Source of the DNA: Pseudomonadota bacterium
GTDB taxonomy: Bacteria > Pseudomonadota > Gammaproteobacteria > Steroidobacterales > Woeseiaceae
Direction: 5' to 3'
Assembly (NCBI GenBank): GCA_022572185.1
Contig: JACZWL010000027.1
Location: 1-43,954, forward strand
Length of the DNA stretch: 43,954 nucleotides
In this document: one piece after another, positions 17,369 through 26,217 of the stretch
How the letters are laid out: every line of letters begins with the position of its first letter
How positions within the stretch are numbered: the stretch's first letter is position 1
Made by a program: the position numbers and the translations under genes
Notes under the pieces: model-generated
The model's input: the letters and a program-made list of their open reading frames with translations, nothing else
What the model was told of the DNA's origin: nothing
Database searches by the model: none

Positions 17369-18802
17369 TTAATCAGCCGTTTGCAACGCTGGCGGCTGGT
17401 AGCTCGTATCTTCCGGAATGTACATGCGCATGGTCAGCGTGAATGGACCATTATTGGTGGGCAGCCAATTGCTTTCCTTGTTGGCGCCCGGGTTTTCGTG
17501 TTGCAGGTAGATGGTGAGAGAGCCATCCTCGCCGTATTGCAGGTGCGCACTGCGGTCGCCAACGACATAGCGGTCGATTTCGTTGGCGTGCATCAGCTGC
17601 ACTTCGTTATACATGGTCAGTGACCAGAAGCCTTCCGCTTTCGGTAGCTGGTCGGCAGTAAAGTGCAGCACGTAATTGTGCATTGAGGCGTCCGGGGGTT
17701 CGCCATTGGCATCGCGCATGGCGGTGGGGTAGTAGGCTTCTTCGAGGTCGTTACCCCACAGGCCATAGTAGGTGGCCTCGGCACGCATCTGGTACTTGCC
17801 CTGCATATGCTCGCGGTCGCCGAAAATGGCGCTGGTTAGCAGCCAACCGTTGACCATCTGGCCCAGTTGGTCTTGTTCACTTTCGGTCGCCTGATACTGT
17901 TGTTTGGCGGCGATACGGATTATTTCGCGTTTTGCGGGATCATCGAGCAGGGCCTCAAGGCTCAGGTAGCGTTTGAACAGGGCGGTTTCGGTTGGGTGCG
18001 CTTCAATCAATTCGTCGTGAATGAATCGCAGCACCTTAATAAAGTCCGGGTTCCATTCGTCTCCCTGACCGATAGGAGCGATCCACGAAAGCGGCGGCGC
18101 ATCGGCGGGGGCTTCGTCACCGAGAAACTCGCTCAGCGGCGTCACTGCGAACGCGTCCTGCAGCGTGTGAACGCGCTGCAGGTCATTTTCACCTTTCACT
18201 TCGATACGAATCAGGCCCATAGGAACATACGACTCAGTACGGATCAGTTGAGTGATACCCTCCGGGGTTTCGCCCCGCCAGTTGGGCCCGGCAACCATGA
18301 ACTGGCCTGCGCCGTTACCGGTGGTGCGTGTACCGATATAGCCAAAATTGTGAGTGTGGCTGTCAATCAACTGCACCGAGTAGTAACGGGACTCTTCCAT
18401 TTCCGGGACGCCAATGACCATGGGCTCGGTGCGTACATCCAGAATGACACCAGCGTAGAGCGTGTCCGCATTGGGGCGAATTACGAGGGTGTCTTCTGGG
18501 CCTTGGAGGGCGCGAATCGCACCGAACTGATTGAAATCTGCACTGAATACGGGCGATTGGGGACTGGTCAGCGCAACCAGCATGCGGTATTGCTCGACCA
18601 GTGGATAGGCAAAGGTAAATGCGTCCCCGGCGAGCTGCGTGAGCGCTTCATCGCTCAGGCTGACCGCGTCGACTGTGGAGCTATTCTCCGCAGCCAGAGA
18701 GTCTTCGGTTGATGAGCCGTTAGCGCCAGGCGATGCGTCGTTACTGCACGCAGCCACGAACAAAGTGAAGAAACACCAGGCAGTAATGCATATTTGTCTC
18801 AT
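17369..18802 (-). CDS. DUF1254/DUF1214 lipoprotein
   Basis: This 477-residue protein has a lipobox VAAC at the end of a short signal, then a Ser/Ala/Glu-rich linker. DUF1254 covers ~65-200 (FTFAYPLVEQYRML, FNQFGAIRAL, VIRPNADTLYAG, VPEMEESRYYSVQLIDSHTHNFGY). DUF1214 is C-terminal, with GLWGNDLEEAYYP, NYVLHFTADQLPKAEGFWSLTMYN and ESNWLPTNNGPFTLTMRMY. The biochemical function of this family is unsettled. Its position between two barrel genes and with sulfatase-like and DUF3604 genes suggests a shared envelope process. Confidence 0.85.
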   Translation of the reverse strand: MRQICITAWCFFTLFVAACSNDASPGANGSSTEDSLAAENSSTVDAVSLSDEALTQLAGDAFTFAYPLVEQYRMLVALTSPQSPVFSADFNQFGAIRALQGPEDTLVIRPNADTLYAGVILDVRTEPMVIGVPEMEESRYYSVQLIDSHTHNFGYIGTRTTGNGAGQFMVAGPNWRGETPEGITQLIRTESYVPMGLIRIEVKGENDLQRVHTLQDAFAVTPLSEFLGDEAPADAPPLSWIAPIGQGDEWNPDFIKVLRFIHDELIEAHPTETALFKRYLSLEALLDDPAKREIIRIAAKQQYQATESEQDQLGQMVNGWLLTSAIFGDREHMQGKYQMRAEATYYGLWGNDLEEAYYPTAMRDANGEPPDASMHNYVLHFTADQLPKAEGFWSLTMYNEVQLMHANEIDRYVVGDRSAHLQYGEDGSLTIYLQHENPGANKESNWLPTNNGPFTLTMRMYIPEDTSYQPPALQTAD

Positions 18803-18844
18803 AGTGTTTTCCCAATTCTTACGGTTGCAATTCGGCCCGACGTT

Positions 18845-20062
18845 TTACCAGGGCAAGTTGACGACCGGAGATACATTCAACCGAATTTGCCAGTCCGGCC
18901 CAAACAGGTCAGGCGACTCCAGATAGTGCCAATACTGCACACCGAACTTCCACGGCCGGCCGCCAATGATGGTCGTTTTCTGGACACCGATAGCCAGCGG
19001 GAATGTGAAGTTATTGTCGCTGTCGGCCTTATGGTTGTAGGAAAATGTTGGCGAGCCGGCGATCTGCCAGCCGTTACGAAGATTGATCGAGTAAAAATAC
19101 TGGCCAGCGGAAATGCTGGTACTGAAATCATCTTCACCGGCAACATCCCATTGATGAGTGACGAGTAAGCCATACACACCCCATTTCTGGACCTTCGCAA
19201 TTGCAAATTCAGGGCCGAGCAGCCATTGATCAAGTCCCAGCGCGTCGTTGGTAGCGGTCGGCAGTGTGCCCGTCAGTCCGCCAATCACGACCACTCCATT
19301 CGGGAAACCCCTGGCGAGGGACGCATCAAAGGTAATGTCGCCGAGATCAATCCCTTTTGAATCGAATCCGCCAGCAACATTCGGTACATCCTGGCTGATG
19401 ATTATTGGGATCGCCGGACGGACAAAGAGATTCGTGGTTTTCGATAGCGGATAGGGCAAGGACGGCTGAAATGTTGCCCGGAGCGCATCCTGGCTGCCCG
19501 CACCCGGCAGATCGCCATCGAAGGCAATGTAATCGAGCTGGACGCTCATCGTGCCCAGCGTGCTGTTCGGGTTCGACAACTCGGCGGCGATTTCCTCGGC
19601 GGATGGCGAACCCAGCCCGCCGTCGGAGTCGGGTACCGTATCCCGGGTCGCGATCTTCGGATCCGTCCCGCTGATGCGGAACACTGTAAGGTCGCCCGTT
19701 TCCGTATGGCGAATCCGGTATTCGCCGGGCACATCGAGGTTCTGCTCGAACGTATAGCAGTCGGTTTCCGTTGCCGACGAGTAACAAACCTGGTCATCGC
19801 CGCTCACTTGCCAGGTCCTCAGGAATGTCTCGCCCCAGGCTTCTATCCTCGCAGTGCCATCGGCGTAATACTCGCCGCTGGCCGTTACGCCGGGTTTTAG
19901 TTCTATTTCTGCATTCGTGCCGGTGACAAGCTCACGCAGCGTATCTGCACCTGAAAGACTCACCCAGTTGTCTGCGTAAGCAGGCTTGGCCGTCGACACA
20001 GCGAGCAAAAGCAAAGGCAATAGAATTCTCGAGAGTACAAAATATTCGCTCATCCGTGTCAT
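18845..20062 (-). CDS. Outer-membrane transporter-like protein with N-terminal lipocalin-like region
   Basis: This 405-residue protein starts at ATG 20062 with AGAGG 5 bp upstream. The signal peptide ends AYADN. Residues ~35-130 resemble small DUF995-like domains (ASGEYYADGTARIEAWGETF..TWQV, QVCY..TDCYTFEQ). Residues ~165-405 are a barrel: LRATFQPSLPYPLS, NLFVRPAIPIIISQDVP, ARGFPNGVVVIGGLTGTLPT, LDQWLLGPEFAIAK, and a closing NVSPVVNLPW. Such proteins are often annotated as neuromedin-U-like transporters, without experimental support. It lies 83 bp after the sulfatase-like gene in the cluster. Confidence 0.7.
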   Translation of the reverse strand: MTRMSEYFVLSRILLPLLLLAVSTAKPAYADNWVSLSGADTLRELVTGTNAEIELKPGVTASGEYYADGTARIEAWGETFLRTWQVSGDDQVCYSSATETDCYTFEQNLDVPGEYRIRHTETGDLTVFRISGTDPKIATRDTVPDSDGGLGSPSAEEIAAELSNPNSTLGTMSVQLDYIAFDGDLPGAGSQDALRATFQPSLPYPLSKTTNLFVRPAIPIIISQDVPNVAGGFDSKGIDLGDITFDASLARGFPNGVVVIGGLTGTLPTATNDALGLDQWLLGPEFAIAKVQKWGVYGLLVTHQWDVAGEDDFSTSISAGQYFYSINLRNGWQIAGSPTFSYNHKADSDNNFTFPLAIGVQKTTIIGGRPWKFGVQYWHYLESPDLFGPDWQIRLNVSPVVNLPW

Positions 20063-20145
20063 ACCAGCCTCTCATTCATCAATGTTCCCGGCCTGTCTTG
20101 TCGGACCATGATCTTGCAAGACATTGCGCCTGACCGACACGCACG

Positions 20146-21990
20146 CTACATGTGACCCAGCGCGGCTGGCGGGATGACGAGGGCCTTCTGCGGCGAATAC
20201 CGATCGAACAAGTTGATCAGACGCGAAGCTTCGGCGGAATCGCCGGTGACCTTGAGGTCCCCGCTCTTGATCAAGTCTTCGGGCGTAGCATGGCTCAGAT
20301 AGAGCCCGGCCCAGGTTTCTCCAGACATCGAAACGATGACGTCGGGCTTGCGGTGATACGCGTCCGGTACGGCGACAAACTCTGCGATAGCGCGGCGGAT
20401 ATGCAGACCAGCGGTTGTTCCGTCAGCAAAGTCAAAACGAATAAAACTGTCGGTTTCGTCGCTCTTCAATGGGTCGATGCGCACACGGAAATAGTCCACG
20501 AAAGTGGTCGGTGACGCGCTGATCTGTTCCGGCGGCGGCGGAATGAGGCGCGGGATAGTGACCTTTCCCTCGAGAGCGAGAGCCTGAGACATCAAATGCG
20601 CGCGATCATTGTTGCCGGTGGAGACGTAAGCCATTTGCCGCAGCGCGTCTGCTTTAATCGTGCGTACCTCTTTGTCCTGCGGATCGATGCGGTAGAGGTA
20701 ATTCACCAGCTGCGCCGCCCAGGCGTATTCCTTCTTCTCCAGAGCCTCGGATGCGGCAGCCAACACCTTGCTGCGTCCGCCGATGAGAGCGACCATGCGG
20801 CGGGCTTCGTCGCCCGGCGCAACCCGCTTGAGGTTGGCCGCATCGTTGTCATACCAGCCTACCGCCTGGTAGTAGATCGCAGGTGAATACGAAGAGATCT
20901 CGCCGTAGGATTGCACGTTGAAGGGCATCTCATCCAGGTACTTCGGAAAGCGCACCAAATGGCGCAGTTCATCGGGGCCTTTGCCGCCGAGAATGCCACG
21001 CAATGACTGGTCCAAAACGAAGCTCGCGCCGTCCAGGTAGCCTTGCAAGGTCTCGCGGATGTTATCCTTGCCGACGACAGGCCGCGAAGCTGCGGAGATC
21101 AGCACCTCCGCATCAAGGTCACGCGTGAATTTGAGCCCCGCGATCCATTCGCGTGGATCACGAAAAACATCACCGCGTACAGAATAAAGCTGCGGGGGCG
21201 ATCCCCACAAAAGTGTGGTGAACACGATTTTGCGATCGGGCAGCCAGACGGTCGTGTGCACCTTGTCGTCTGAGCCATATTTGGTAAAAAATTGCATCTT
21301 CACGCCCAGCACCGTCATTTCTTGCCTGTCCTGCACAGGTGTATTTACGGGAAGAAATGCCATCTCTGATACGGGGAGAAGCAAGGGGCCTACCCACGCA
21401 TCAGGCCCTTCACTCGGCATATAGGCATTAAACTGGATCACCGCGCGGGCAGTGAGATAGGGCCCGATCTCAGGGAAATAGGCGGGCGCACCGCCACCCT
21501 GAAGGTTTTTTTCGACGACTGCATTGAGGCCAGGATGCCCGATGACCATCACATCCTTGTTTCCCTCCGCCAGGACACCGGCACCGAAGGCGGTATGTGA
21601 ATGACCATAGATGATCACTTTCACCGGCTTGTCGCTGAAGGTACGAATGGACTCGAGAAAGAGCTCGCCATCGTGTTTGGTATCTCCGGTATCGAAGACA
21701 ATGAGACCTTCGTCGGTATCAATTATGCTCATTGGGGCGAGTCCATAACCGCCAAGCACCCACACCCCTTCGACCGGTTGCTCGATCGTCGGTTTGAGCC
21801 AGCCGACCTTGTCAGCGACATCCAGGATCCTCTTGTTGGCGATCGCGCCATTGGGCGCTTTCACCAGGGTGACCGGGGCACCCATATAGAGGCCTGGTTC
21901 CTCAGCGATGGCCGTGCTCGTGAACAGGCAGTAGGAGAGCACTGGTACCGCGCAAGTGAGCGCGTGCAGCGCCATGGTTCTTATGATCAT
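20146..21990 (-). CDS. Alkyl-sulfatase-like metallo-beta-lactamase-fold protein, probable pseudoenzyme
   Basis: The start is taken as ATG 21990 (614 residues), because the ORF upstream of it only shadows the neighbouring gene. A signal peptide is followed by an MBL-fold domain (VWVLGGYGLAPMSIIDTDEG, FDTGDTKHDGE), an alkyl-sulfatase dimerisation domain (~455-525, YAWAAQLVNYLYRIDPQDKE), and an SCP2-like C-terminal domain (~550-614). Overall this is the SdsA1/YjcS layout. The metal motif HxHxDH is here H130-S-H132-T-A134-F135, so Asp and His are lost. The regions corresponding to the other ligands read GSDDKVHTTVW, FTTLLWG and LISAASRPV instead of PAEM, AEN and SHHWP. Classical sulfatase chemistry is therefore doubtful. 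Confidence 0.75.
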   Translation of the reverse strand: MIIRTMALHALTCAVPVLSYCLFTSTAIAEEPGLYMGAPVTLVKAPNGAIANKRILDVADKVGWLKPTIEQPVEGVWVLGGYGLAPMSIIDTDEGLIVFDTGDTKHDGELFLESIRTFSDKPVKVIIYGHSHTAFGAGVLAEGNKDVMVIGHPGLNAVVEKNLQGGGAPAYFPEIGPYLTARAVIQFNAYMPSEGPDAWVGPLLLPVSEMAFLPVNTPVQDRQEMTVLGVKMQFFTKYGSDDKVHTTVWLPDRKIVFTTLLWGSPPQLYSVRGDVFRDPREWIAGLKFTRDLDAEVLISAASRPVVGKDNIRETLQGYLDGASFVLDQSLRGILGGKGPDELRHLVRFPKYLDEMPFNVQSYGEISSYSPAIYYQAVGWYDNDAANLKRVAPGDEARRMVALIGGRSKVLAAASEALEKKEYAWAAQLVNYLYRIDPQDKEVRTIKADALRQMAYVSTGNNDRAHLMSQALALEGKVTIPRLIPPPPEQISASPTTFVDYFRVRIDPLKSDETDSFIRFDFADGTTAGLHIRRAIAEFVAVPDAYHRKPDVIVSMSGETWAGLYLSHATPEDLIKSGDLKVTGDSAEASRLINLFDRYSPQKALVIPPAALGHM

Positions 21991-22027
21991 GATTGTTTTG
22001 CTCCAGTGTTGAAGATCGGCACCAGTC

Positions 22028-23941
22028 TTAGGGCGTGTACCAGATCGGTGAGGTGTAGGCGCGATCCTGCTGTTCCGCGGGCACGCCCTCCGGTAAGTCG
22101 ACGCCATAGAAAGCCGCATCGTAGGTCGTCCAACGCGGCGTCGGGATCTCCAACACGCGAACATAATAGAATGCCCGCTCGTTGCGATCGAAGTCCGGAT
22201 CTTCCCAGTACGCCATCAGCAAAGCATCGCCGATACTGTTGGTATAGCTTGCCGCGGCGACGTCCACGGTGCTGCCAACCGACCGCTCGCAGCGGTTGTT
22301 CGCGCCGATTGCGCGGTCGTCGGAGCAGGCAACGTCGTAGATCTTCTCCTGCAATTCCCCGCTGCTATCGAGCCAGCCCTTGATGATCTGCACCCGGTCG
22401 AGATTGGCGCCGTCGGGATCACGTAGGGCGCGGATCATCAGTCGCGTCGCTTTGCCGTCCGGCGCAGCCGTCAGGTCACCGCCCATCGGCACGCCGCCGA
22501 GATAGCCGGTATTTGCGAAGTCCGGTCGCAGCACATCCGCCTGGTCGTAATCCCAGCCGGCGAATACACGCACGGTGATTCGCGTGCCGGTGGTCGCGTA
22601 GGTTTCCTTGCGCATCATTGCGTCCCATAGCGACTCGCGGGTATTCTCACGCGCCCAAATGCCCTGCAAGCCCGACGCTATCGTCTCGAATTCGTAAGTG
22701 GCCGTGCCCACTCCCTCCGGGTCAGGGACGATCGGCGCGGCGAAGCGGTCTGGTCCCGGCTCCATTATCGAAACCTTGCCGAAGTTGTTTTCCTCACGTG
22801 TTGTCGCCAGCGACGTGTGCGAGTCAGTTGCCCCGATGAGCCCGAACTTGAACGGATTAACGCCAAGCCGCTCTTCCTGTTGCAAGCCAATCTTGAGCGC
22901 GCTGCGCGCATACTCGTGCGGCAACATCTCCGGCTTCTTCAGTTCGCCGTTCCAGTTGCCGCGGTCCCAGTTTTCGTAGTCGGCGAACTCATCGTTCGGT
23001 GAAAGGATTGGATGCGCCTCGCCGTCGCCCTTCATCTGCGTGACTTCGTACAGCGGCTCCCAGGTTGATCGCCGCTCCGCATAGTCGCGGTTGATACGCC
23101 TGCCCGACAGAGTTTCCGTCGCAAACATTACGCCGTTGGAAATATTGCCATTGTGCGCGATCGCGAGGACGCGTCCGCCCGTTTTTTGCTCGTAGCCTGC
23201 CATCCAGCGCCACAGGTCCTCTGGATCGCTCGAATCGGTTGCGCCAAACGGCAGCACTTGCCGGGCCTCGTCGGCGTCATCGCGCATCACGACCACTCGG
23301 TGCAAATTGTTACCTGCTGGACTCGACGACCACTCGTAACCGATGAATGCAGTGAATGCACCCGGCTGATTATGCGCTTCCGCATAATCGATAATCTCCT
23401 CCCATACCCGCCTTGTGAACATCGGATCTTTGAGCGGGTCATTGCCCCCGATAATTACGTTGAATCCCCAGGTCTGGAAGGCGCCGTAGATATCCCCTTT
23501 TTTATAGAGATCGTGCGTCTGACGGCCAATATCGCTTTGCAGAATCGCGGGATCGGAGCGCTCGATAAGCACCGCAACGCCGAGACTCTCGGCATGATCG
23601 GCGACGACCAGCCAATCCAGAGGACGCACAAGCTTCACGGGCTGCCCGGAGCTGGCGATTACCCGCTGTCCTTTCGCGAATCGATACGCTTCGTCGGGGC
23701 CCAACGTATTGCCGACCAATCCTGCGTCCCACGAGTAAGACGTGTGCAGGTGCGAGTCGCCCCAAAAGACGCGATCCGGGTAGCTCTGACCCACGTAGGG
23801 AGAGTAGATCAGCTCTTTCTGCGGTACGTTTTCTTTACTGACCGCAAAATCGACGCCCGTAACCTGGTCGTTCTGGGCTAACGCGTGCTCCGCCAATAGA
23901 GTGAACATCAGTACTGCTGTGATTGTTGCTGACTCGTTCAT
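22028..23941 (-). CDS. DUF3604 family exported protein
   Basis: This 637-residue protein has a signal peptide ending ALAQ. Near residue 60 is FWGDSHLHTSYSWDAG, a PHP-like metal motif typical of DUF3604. Further conserved marks are WLVVADHAESLG, FTAFIGYEWSS, LHRVVV, RVLAIAHNGNISNG, FGLIGATDSHTS and YATTGTRITVRVFAG, all with their His and Asp residues intact. The family is thought to contain metal-dependent hydrolases acting outside the cytoplasm; no substrate is established. This is the first gene of the seven-gene cluster, and the next starts 37 bp after its stop. Confidence 0.85.
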   Translation of the reverse strand: MNESATITAVLMFTLLAEHALAQNDQVTGVDFAVSKENVPQKELIYSPYVGQSYPDRVFWGDSHLHTSYSWDAGLVGNTLGPDEAYRFAKGQRVIASSGQPVKLVRPLDWLVVADHAESLGVAVLIERSDPAILQSDIGRQTHDLYKKGDIYGAFQTWGFNVIIGGNDPLKDPMFTRRVWEEIIDYAEAHNQPGAFTAFIGYEWSSSPAGNNLHRVVVMRDDADEARQVLPFGATDSSDPEDLWRWMAGYEQKTGGRVLAIAHNGNISNGVMFATETLSGRRINRDYAERRSTWEPLYEVTQMKGDGEAHPILSPNDEFADYENWDRGNWNGELKKPEMLPHEYARSALKIGLQQEERLGVNPFKFGLIGATDSHTSLATTREENNFGKVSIMEPGPDRFAAPIVPDPEGVGTATYEFETIASGLQGIWARENTRESLWDAMMRKETYATTGTRITVRVFAGWDYDQADVLRPDFANTGYLGGVPMGGDLTAAPDGKATRLMIRALRDPDGANLDRVQIIKGWLDSSGELQEKIYDVACSDDRAIGANNRCERSVGSTVDVAAASYTNSIGDALLMAYWEDPDFDRNERAFYYVRVLEIPTPRWTTYDAAFYGVDLPEGVPAEQQDRAYTSPIWYTP

Positions 23942-24080
23942 CTGTTAGTTCTCCAGTCTTTTCAAATACCAGTTATGTGCATAGGGAATAACCAGAAATC
24001 GAATTTCGCCTCTATCGCGAGCGCCCCTGCGGGAGACACGTCGAAGCCAACGAAGTCAATCGGTACATGGTGACCGAGCC

Positions 24081-24220
24081 GCAGCGTGCTTTTTGTCATG
24101 TCTGTGTCGTCGGTGCCCGTTTTCACTCGCTCATAATAGGAGCCGCGCGTAAAGACGGGTATTGGACTTTGGTCTTAGGTTTTGCAGGTTCATCCACGCT
24201 AATGCGCGAATTTTGAGCGA
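24081..24220 (-). repeat. 140-bp dispersed repeat, copy 1
   Basis: It aligns by eye with 27713-27852 in direct orientation at about 83% identity and without length change over most of its span. It contains the palindrome GGACTTTGGTCT and, on the plus strand, TTTTGCAGGTTCATCCACG followed by a GCTAAT hexamer. Both copies keep the same open frame on the minus strand, giving a chain of the form FT.GSY..RVK.GTDD.D.T..TLR, so it may be a duplicated gene piece. Confidence 0.75.
24164..24175. promoter_or_regulatory. GGACTTTGGTCT palindrome between DUF3604 cluster and DUF900 gene
   Basis: The palindrome has one mismatch. On the plus strand a GCTAAT hexamer begins 28 bp from the centre (24198-24203). 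On the minus strand TATTAT lies ~31 bp away. It could thus serve the divergent DUF900 gene or the seven-gene cluster. Confidence 0.45.
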
Positions 24221-24477
24221 TTCGGGCAAGTCGGCGGTCAGTTTCAAAATTTGCGGCTGTTTGAAAACTGAATCAACTCGCAGCTGCTGCTCACAGCAGA
24301 GAGGCTTTTTATCCGCCACCGTTGAATTCTGGCACCGCGTTTCCCGACCACGGTTTATTTTCGTCTCTATGGCCCGGGATCGGGTCTGAGCCTTCTTCTT
24401 GGTGTTCCGCTATAGATTTGATTCAGTACTAATGATATATGCAGACTTTGCAAGCTGAGATCTGAGGAGCGGACGCG

Positions 24478-25866
24478 ATGATTCTTTTGAGCGCAATGGC
24501 GTACTGTCACCGAAGAACAGCTATTGTCTTTACGGTAACGACGCTCCTGTCCGCCTGTGCGAGCGCGCCGGTTGACCAGATAGAATTGATGCCTGCGCCG
24601 GACGTATACGGTGATGGCCTGCTCAACCCGCTGCCGGAATCCAATCCTTTTGACCGGATCCCGTACGACGGCATCCTCTTTGCGACCGATCGGTCGCCCG
24701 CTACCGAGGACGATCCTGAGCAGTACTACCGCAACGATCGCGGTCAGGTTGTTCGCCTCGGTCTCGCCGAGATCCAGTTCGGGAAAAAGGAATTTACCTG
24801 GGAGTTTGCTCGTCACATCTCGATGCTGAAATCGCGAAGCGAAGAGTACCCGATCAAAATATCGAACGTCGACGAGTGGGGGATCATGGGCAGCACGATA
24901 CCTTACTGGTTCGACGTGAGCTTGATCAGCGAGGACGAGCGGCCACCCGATGCCACTGACAGGTTTGCCGATGCCATCAACGCGCAGCTCGCAGCGTCGA
25001 GAAAAAAGCACGTTTATATCTACGTCCACGGCTACAAAGTGGGTTTCGAGAACCCGGTGCTGGTTTCAGCCGAGCTATGGCATTTCCTCGCCTATGACGG
25101 CGCGTTTATCGCGTATGCATGGCCATCCACGCCGAGCAGGTTTGCCTATATCAAGGATTCGGATACAGCGGCAGGGTATGCGAGGAACTTACGGCTGCTG
25201 CTCCAATTCGTCGCTGAGAACACAGACGCGGAAGAGATCCATGTGATCGGTTACAGCAATGGCACTCGGCTCGTACTCCGTGCGATAGAGCAGCTTGCAC
25301 TGATCCACGAGGGAGAGTCTGCCGACGAGATCTGGGAACAGCTGCGTCTTCGTAACGTAATACTGGTCGGTAGTGACCTCGATCGTGGGGTGTTCGGATC
25401 CTACATGGCCGACGGAATACTCAATGTATCGAAACACCTGTCGATTTACATGTCGCCGCACGACAAGGCGCTTGGTGTATCGCAGTTCCTGACCCGCCGC
25501 CAGCGCCTCGGGCAACTGTGGGGTGGCAAAGGCGGAGAAATGCACCCGCTGGCCCGGCGGGCGCTGATCGACTATCGGGACCAGCTGAGCTTCATCAACG
25601 TAAGCGCCGCCGAGGGCTCCGACACAGGCAACGGACACGGCTATTTTCGCAGCAGCCCATGGGCCAGTAGCGATGTCCTGATGACGTTGTATTACGGCCT
25701 GACACCGGCGCAACGTGGGCTGGTGGAACAGGAAGACCTGCCAATTTATACATTTCCCTCCGACTACATTTCACGCCTGTGGTCTGCTATTGAAAAGGTA
25801 GATCCGGTCTTCGCCGTTGCCTACCGGCAGTTGAAGGCGTCAGAGGCAGCCGACAAAACACCATAG
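24478..25866 (+). CDS. DUF900-type alpha/beta hydrolase lipoprotein
   Basis: This 462-residue protein has a lipobox LSAC (Cys27). The middle matches DUF900 hydrolases: ILFATDRSP (residue ~66), HVYIYVHGYKVGFENPV (HG oxyanion), FIAYAWPSTPS, and the nucleophile elbow HVIGYSNGTR with Ser260. VILVGSDLDRGVF and the GNGHGYF segment probably carry the catalytic Asp and His. Family members are lipoprotein-type serine hydrolases of unknown substrate. The gene is divergent from the DUF3604 cluster and appears monocistronic. Confidence 0.8.
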   Translation: MILLSAMAYCHRRTAIVFTVTTLLSACASAPVDQIELMPAPDVYGDGLLNPLPESNPFDRIPYDGILFATDRSPATEDDPEQYYRNDRGQVVRLGLAEIQFGKKEFTWEFARHISMLKSRSEEYPIKISNVDEWGIMGSTIPYWFDVSLISEDERPPDATDRFADAINAQLAASRKKHVYIYVHGYKVGFENPVLVSAELWHFLAYDGAFIAYAWPSTPSRFAYIKDSDTAAGYARNLRLLLQFVAENTDAEEIHVIGYSNGTRLVLRAIEQLALIHEGESADEIWEQLRLRNVILVGSDLDRGVFGSYMADGILNVSKHLSIYMSPHDKALGVSQFLTRRQRLGQLWGGKGGEMHPLARRALIDYRDQLSFINVSAAEGSDTGNGHGYFRSSPWASSDVLMTLYYGLTPAQRGLVEQEDLPIYTFPSDYISRLWSAIEKVDPVFAVAYRQLKASEAADKTP

Positions 25867-25976
25867 TCCTGGTACGCGCGTAAAGCTCAGGTTACCGAAA
25901 GTTTGCCTGGTATTGACGCCAATAATCGGGTGATAATGGAATCGTGCCGATTGCAGAATCTGCGGTCCGAAGAGAG

Positions 25977-26108
25977 TTCGATCATTTTGGCATCGGGCTC
26001 AATTGCAACAAAATAGAGCTCGACGTCCTTATTGATAAGTCCGAGTGGCAGGGCAGGTTAGTCACGAGCCACGAAGGTTTGTTCGTGAACCTCAACTCGT
26101 ACTGGTAA
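25977..26108 (+). pseudogene. C-terminal fragment of barrel family (paralogue of 9432-10268)
   Basis: Forty-three codons up to TAA read FDHFGIGLNCNKIELDVLID then KSEWQG and HEGLFVNLNSYW. They align residue by residue with the end of the 9432 protein (FEHVGFGLNYNYFELDVGID, KSDWRG, YHGVYVNVSFYY). Upstream the homology fades, so only the end of the gene survives. The rest of 25867-26217 shows nothing further. Confidence 0.7.
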
Positions 26109-26217
26109 CGACCCCAGACTTACTGAGTCAATGCTTGAAGACGGGCTTGAGGCGGATACGCCGCCGGTCGACCGTCCTTCCTTAAACCGGTTCGGGCCGG
26201 ACGGATCGATATTAGAT

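Larger units (their letters stand above)
23942..24477. other. Intergenic region with repeat and decayed frame
   Basis: Besides the 140-bp repeat, the minus strand is open without a start from 24174 to a TGA at 23962-23964. It would encode a protein-like chain (FTRGSYYERVKTGTDD..., ending WLFPMHITGI) that stops 20 bp before the DUF3604 start. The first part of this reading is shared with the second copy of the repeat. It may be the tail of a lost upstream gene of the cluster. Confidence 0.4.
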
